Both the position numbers and the translations under genes were made by a program. This document shows positions 63,082-64,000 of a stretch of 64,000 bases of DNA, piece by piece; the stretch's first letter is position 1, and every line of letters begins with the position of its first letter. The stretch covers positions 4,216,001 through 4,280,000 of the forward strand of contig NZ_CP019966.1 of NCBI RefSeq assembly GCF_003031265.1. The letters run 5' to 3'. The notes beneath the pieces were generated by a model. That model was not told the origin of the DNA. It searched no databases and saw only the letters and a list, made by a program, of their open reading frames with translations. This stretch comes from Rhodopseudomonas palustris. GTDB lineage: Bacteria; Pseudomonadota; Alphaproteobacteria; Rhizobiales; Xanthobacteraceae.

Positions 63082-63870
63082 ATGCGCGCACTCTACACTG
63101 CGGCGACCGGGATGGCGGCCCAGGAGCTCAACGTTCAGGTGATCTCCAACAACATCGCCAACATGCGCACCACCGGCTTCAAGAAGCAGACGGCGCAGTT
63201 TCAGGACCTGATCTACGATCACGTCCGCCGCGTCGGCGCACAGGCGTCGGACCAGGGCACGATCCTGCCGGTCGGTGTCGACATCGGCGGCGGCGTCAAG
63301 ACCGTCGGTACGCCGCGGCTGATGACCCAGGGCACTCTGTCCCCTACCGGCAACGATCTCGACCTTGCGGTGCGCGGCGAAGGCTTCTTCAAGATCCAGA
63401 TGCCGGACGGCACCTTCGCCTACACCCGCGATGGCTCGTTCACCAAGGACAACACCGGCCGCATGGTCACGGCCAACGGCAACCCGGTGCAGCCGACCAT
63501 CACCGTTCCGAACGGCGCGACCAGCATCACCGTCGCCGCCAACGGCCAGGTGTCGGTGACAATCTCCGGTTCGACCACGCCCACCGTGATCGGCCAGATC
63601 GGCCTGACCCGTTTCATCAACAAGGCCGGTCTGCAGCCGCAGGGCGACAACCTGTTCATCGAAACCCCGGCGTCCGGAACGCCGCAGGACGGCATCGCTT
63701 CTGCCGACGGTCTCGGCGACATCATGCAGAAGACGCTGGAGATGGCGAACGTCGAAGTGGTGACGGAAATCTCCGACCTGATCTCGGCGCAGCGCGCTTA
63801 TGAGATGAACGCCAAGGTCGTCAGCTCCGCCGACCAGATGCTGCAATCGACCTCTAATATGTTCCGCTGA
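63082..63870 (+). CDS. flgG: Flagellar distal rod protein FlgG
   Basis: 262 residues, the normal length. RALYTAATGMAAQELNVQVISNNIANMRTTGFKKQTAQFQDL at the N-terminus; DLAVRGEGFFKIQMPDGTFAYTRDGSFTKDNTGRMVTANG in the middle; NVEVVTEISDLISAQRAYEMNAKVVSSADQMLQSTSNMF at the C-terminus. Second gene of flgF-flgG-flgA. Confidence 0.98.
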   Translation: MRALYTAATGMAAQELNVQVISNNIANMRTTGFKKQTAQFQDLIYDHVRRVGAQASDQGTILPVGVDIGGGVKTVGTPRLMTQGTLSPTGNDLDLAVRGEGFFKIQMPDGTFAYTRDGSFTKDNTGRMVTANGNPVQPTITVPNGATSITVAANGQVSVTISGSTTPTVIGQIGLTRFINKAGLQPQGDNLFIETPASGTPQDGIASADGLGDIMQKTLEMANVEVVTEISDLISAQRAYEMNAKVVSSADQMLQSTSNMFR

Positions 63871-63881
63871 GGAGACGGCTG

Positions 63882-64000
63882 ATGATCCGCGCTCTCCTCC
63901 TCGCCTCCACCCTGGTCGCCGCCGCCGGCAGCGGCGCAATCGGCCAGACCGCAACGCCCACGGCACAGCCCGAGGGCGAACTGCGCCCAAGCGACGTGCT
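63882..64000 (+). CDS. flgA: Flagellar P-ring assembly chaperone FlgA, 3' end beyond window
   Basis: Only 39 codons are in the window: MIRALLLASTLVAAAGSGA, a signal peptide, then IGQTATPTAQPEGELRPSDVL. The frame is open to the right edge. GAGGAGAC lies 5 bases before the ATG. Position after flgG and the secretion signal make FlgA most likely, but the family core is not visible here. Confidence 0.65.
   Translation, partial: MIRALLLASTLVAAAGSGAIGQTATPTAQPEGELRPSDV

Noticed and set aside
62335..63990. 551-codon minus-strand open frame
   Set aside because: Shadow of flgF and flgG on the opposite strand.

Overview
The window reads as chromosomal DNA from a high-GC alphaproteobacterium, most likely Rhodopseudomonas (palustris group) or a close Bradyrhizobium-family relative. 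This is inferred from four things: the protein families (CckA, MotE, FliM with its long N-terminal extension, FliO with a proline-rich tail), a GAAC-N7-GAAC LexA box in front of recA, a tandem glycine riboswitch in front of gcvT, and three families of dispersed palindromic repeats. I saw no rRNA, tRNA, CRISPR array, transposase or prophage.

Region 1 (1-8.9 kb) is accessory in character. It holds the 3' part of a type I restriction gene (hsdR), a PEP-mutase-family enzyme, two small unknown proteins (one with a HEPN-like Rx4H motif), a GreA/GreB-like factor, a mismatch-specific DNA glycosylase, a DUF2147 secreted protein, a vapBC toxin-antitoxin pair with a clear palindromic operator, and an unusual fusion of a TrmJ-type RNA methyltransferase to a DUF559 nuclease-like domain.

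Region 2 (9-25 kb) is core metabolism and information processing: icd with a textbook terminator, a YnfA-type membrane protein, a divergent pair of CPA2 K+/H+ antiporters, alaS followed by a GNAT gene, the glycine cleavage operon gcvT-gcvH-gcvP behind a tandem glycine riboswitch, and recA with its SOS box.

Region 3 (25-48 kb) is a mixture of small and regulatory genes. It includes several genes under 60 codons (a zinc-finger-like protein, a 42-residue lipoprotein, a proline-rich peptide, a short helical protein), a collagen-like lipoprotein, a Crp/Fnr regulator, a caspase-fold protein, a BioF2/CelD-type acetyltransferase, a FrnE-like oxidoreductase, an XRE/MmyB-type regulator divergent from a small membrane protein with two identical-class palindromes between them, a SET-domain protein with a histone-H1-like Lys/Ala tail, YciB, class I fumarase, and a lower-GC gene encoding a PD-(D/E)XK-QxxxY nuclease-like protein. 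Further genes follow: a GFA-family enzyme, a GST, a Tim44-like protein and the cell-cycle kinase CckA.

Region 4 (48.5-64 kb) is a flagellar cluster. Minus strand: flgB-flgC-fliE-fliQ-fliR-flhB, and fliL-fliM-DUF6468-motE with a giant TPR protein beyond. Plus strand: fliO-fliP and flgF-flgG-flgA (flgA runs off the right edge). It encodes the export gate (FlhB, FliR, FliQ, FliP, FliO), rod (FlgB, FlgC, FlgF, FlgG, FliE), switch (FliM), FliL, and the MotE chaperone. A GrlR-like small protein sits inside the cluster.

The strongest leads for something new are the TrmJ-DUF559 fusion, the SET/H1-tail protein, the orphan QxxxY nuclease-like protein, the HEPN-like orphan and the twin-palindrome divergent regulator locus. 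All functional assignments come from reading motifs by eye; no database search was run.
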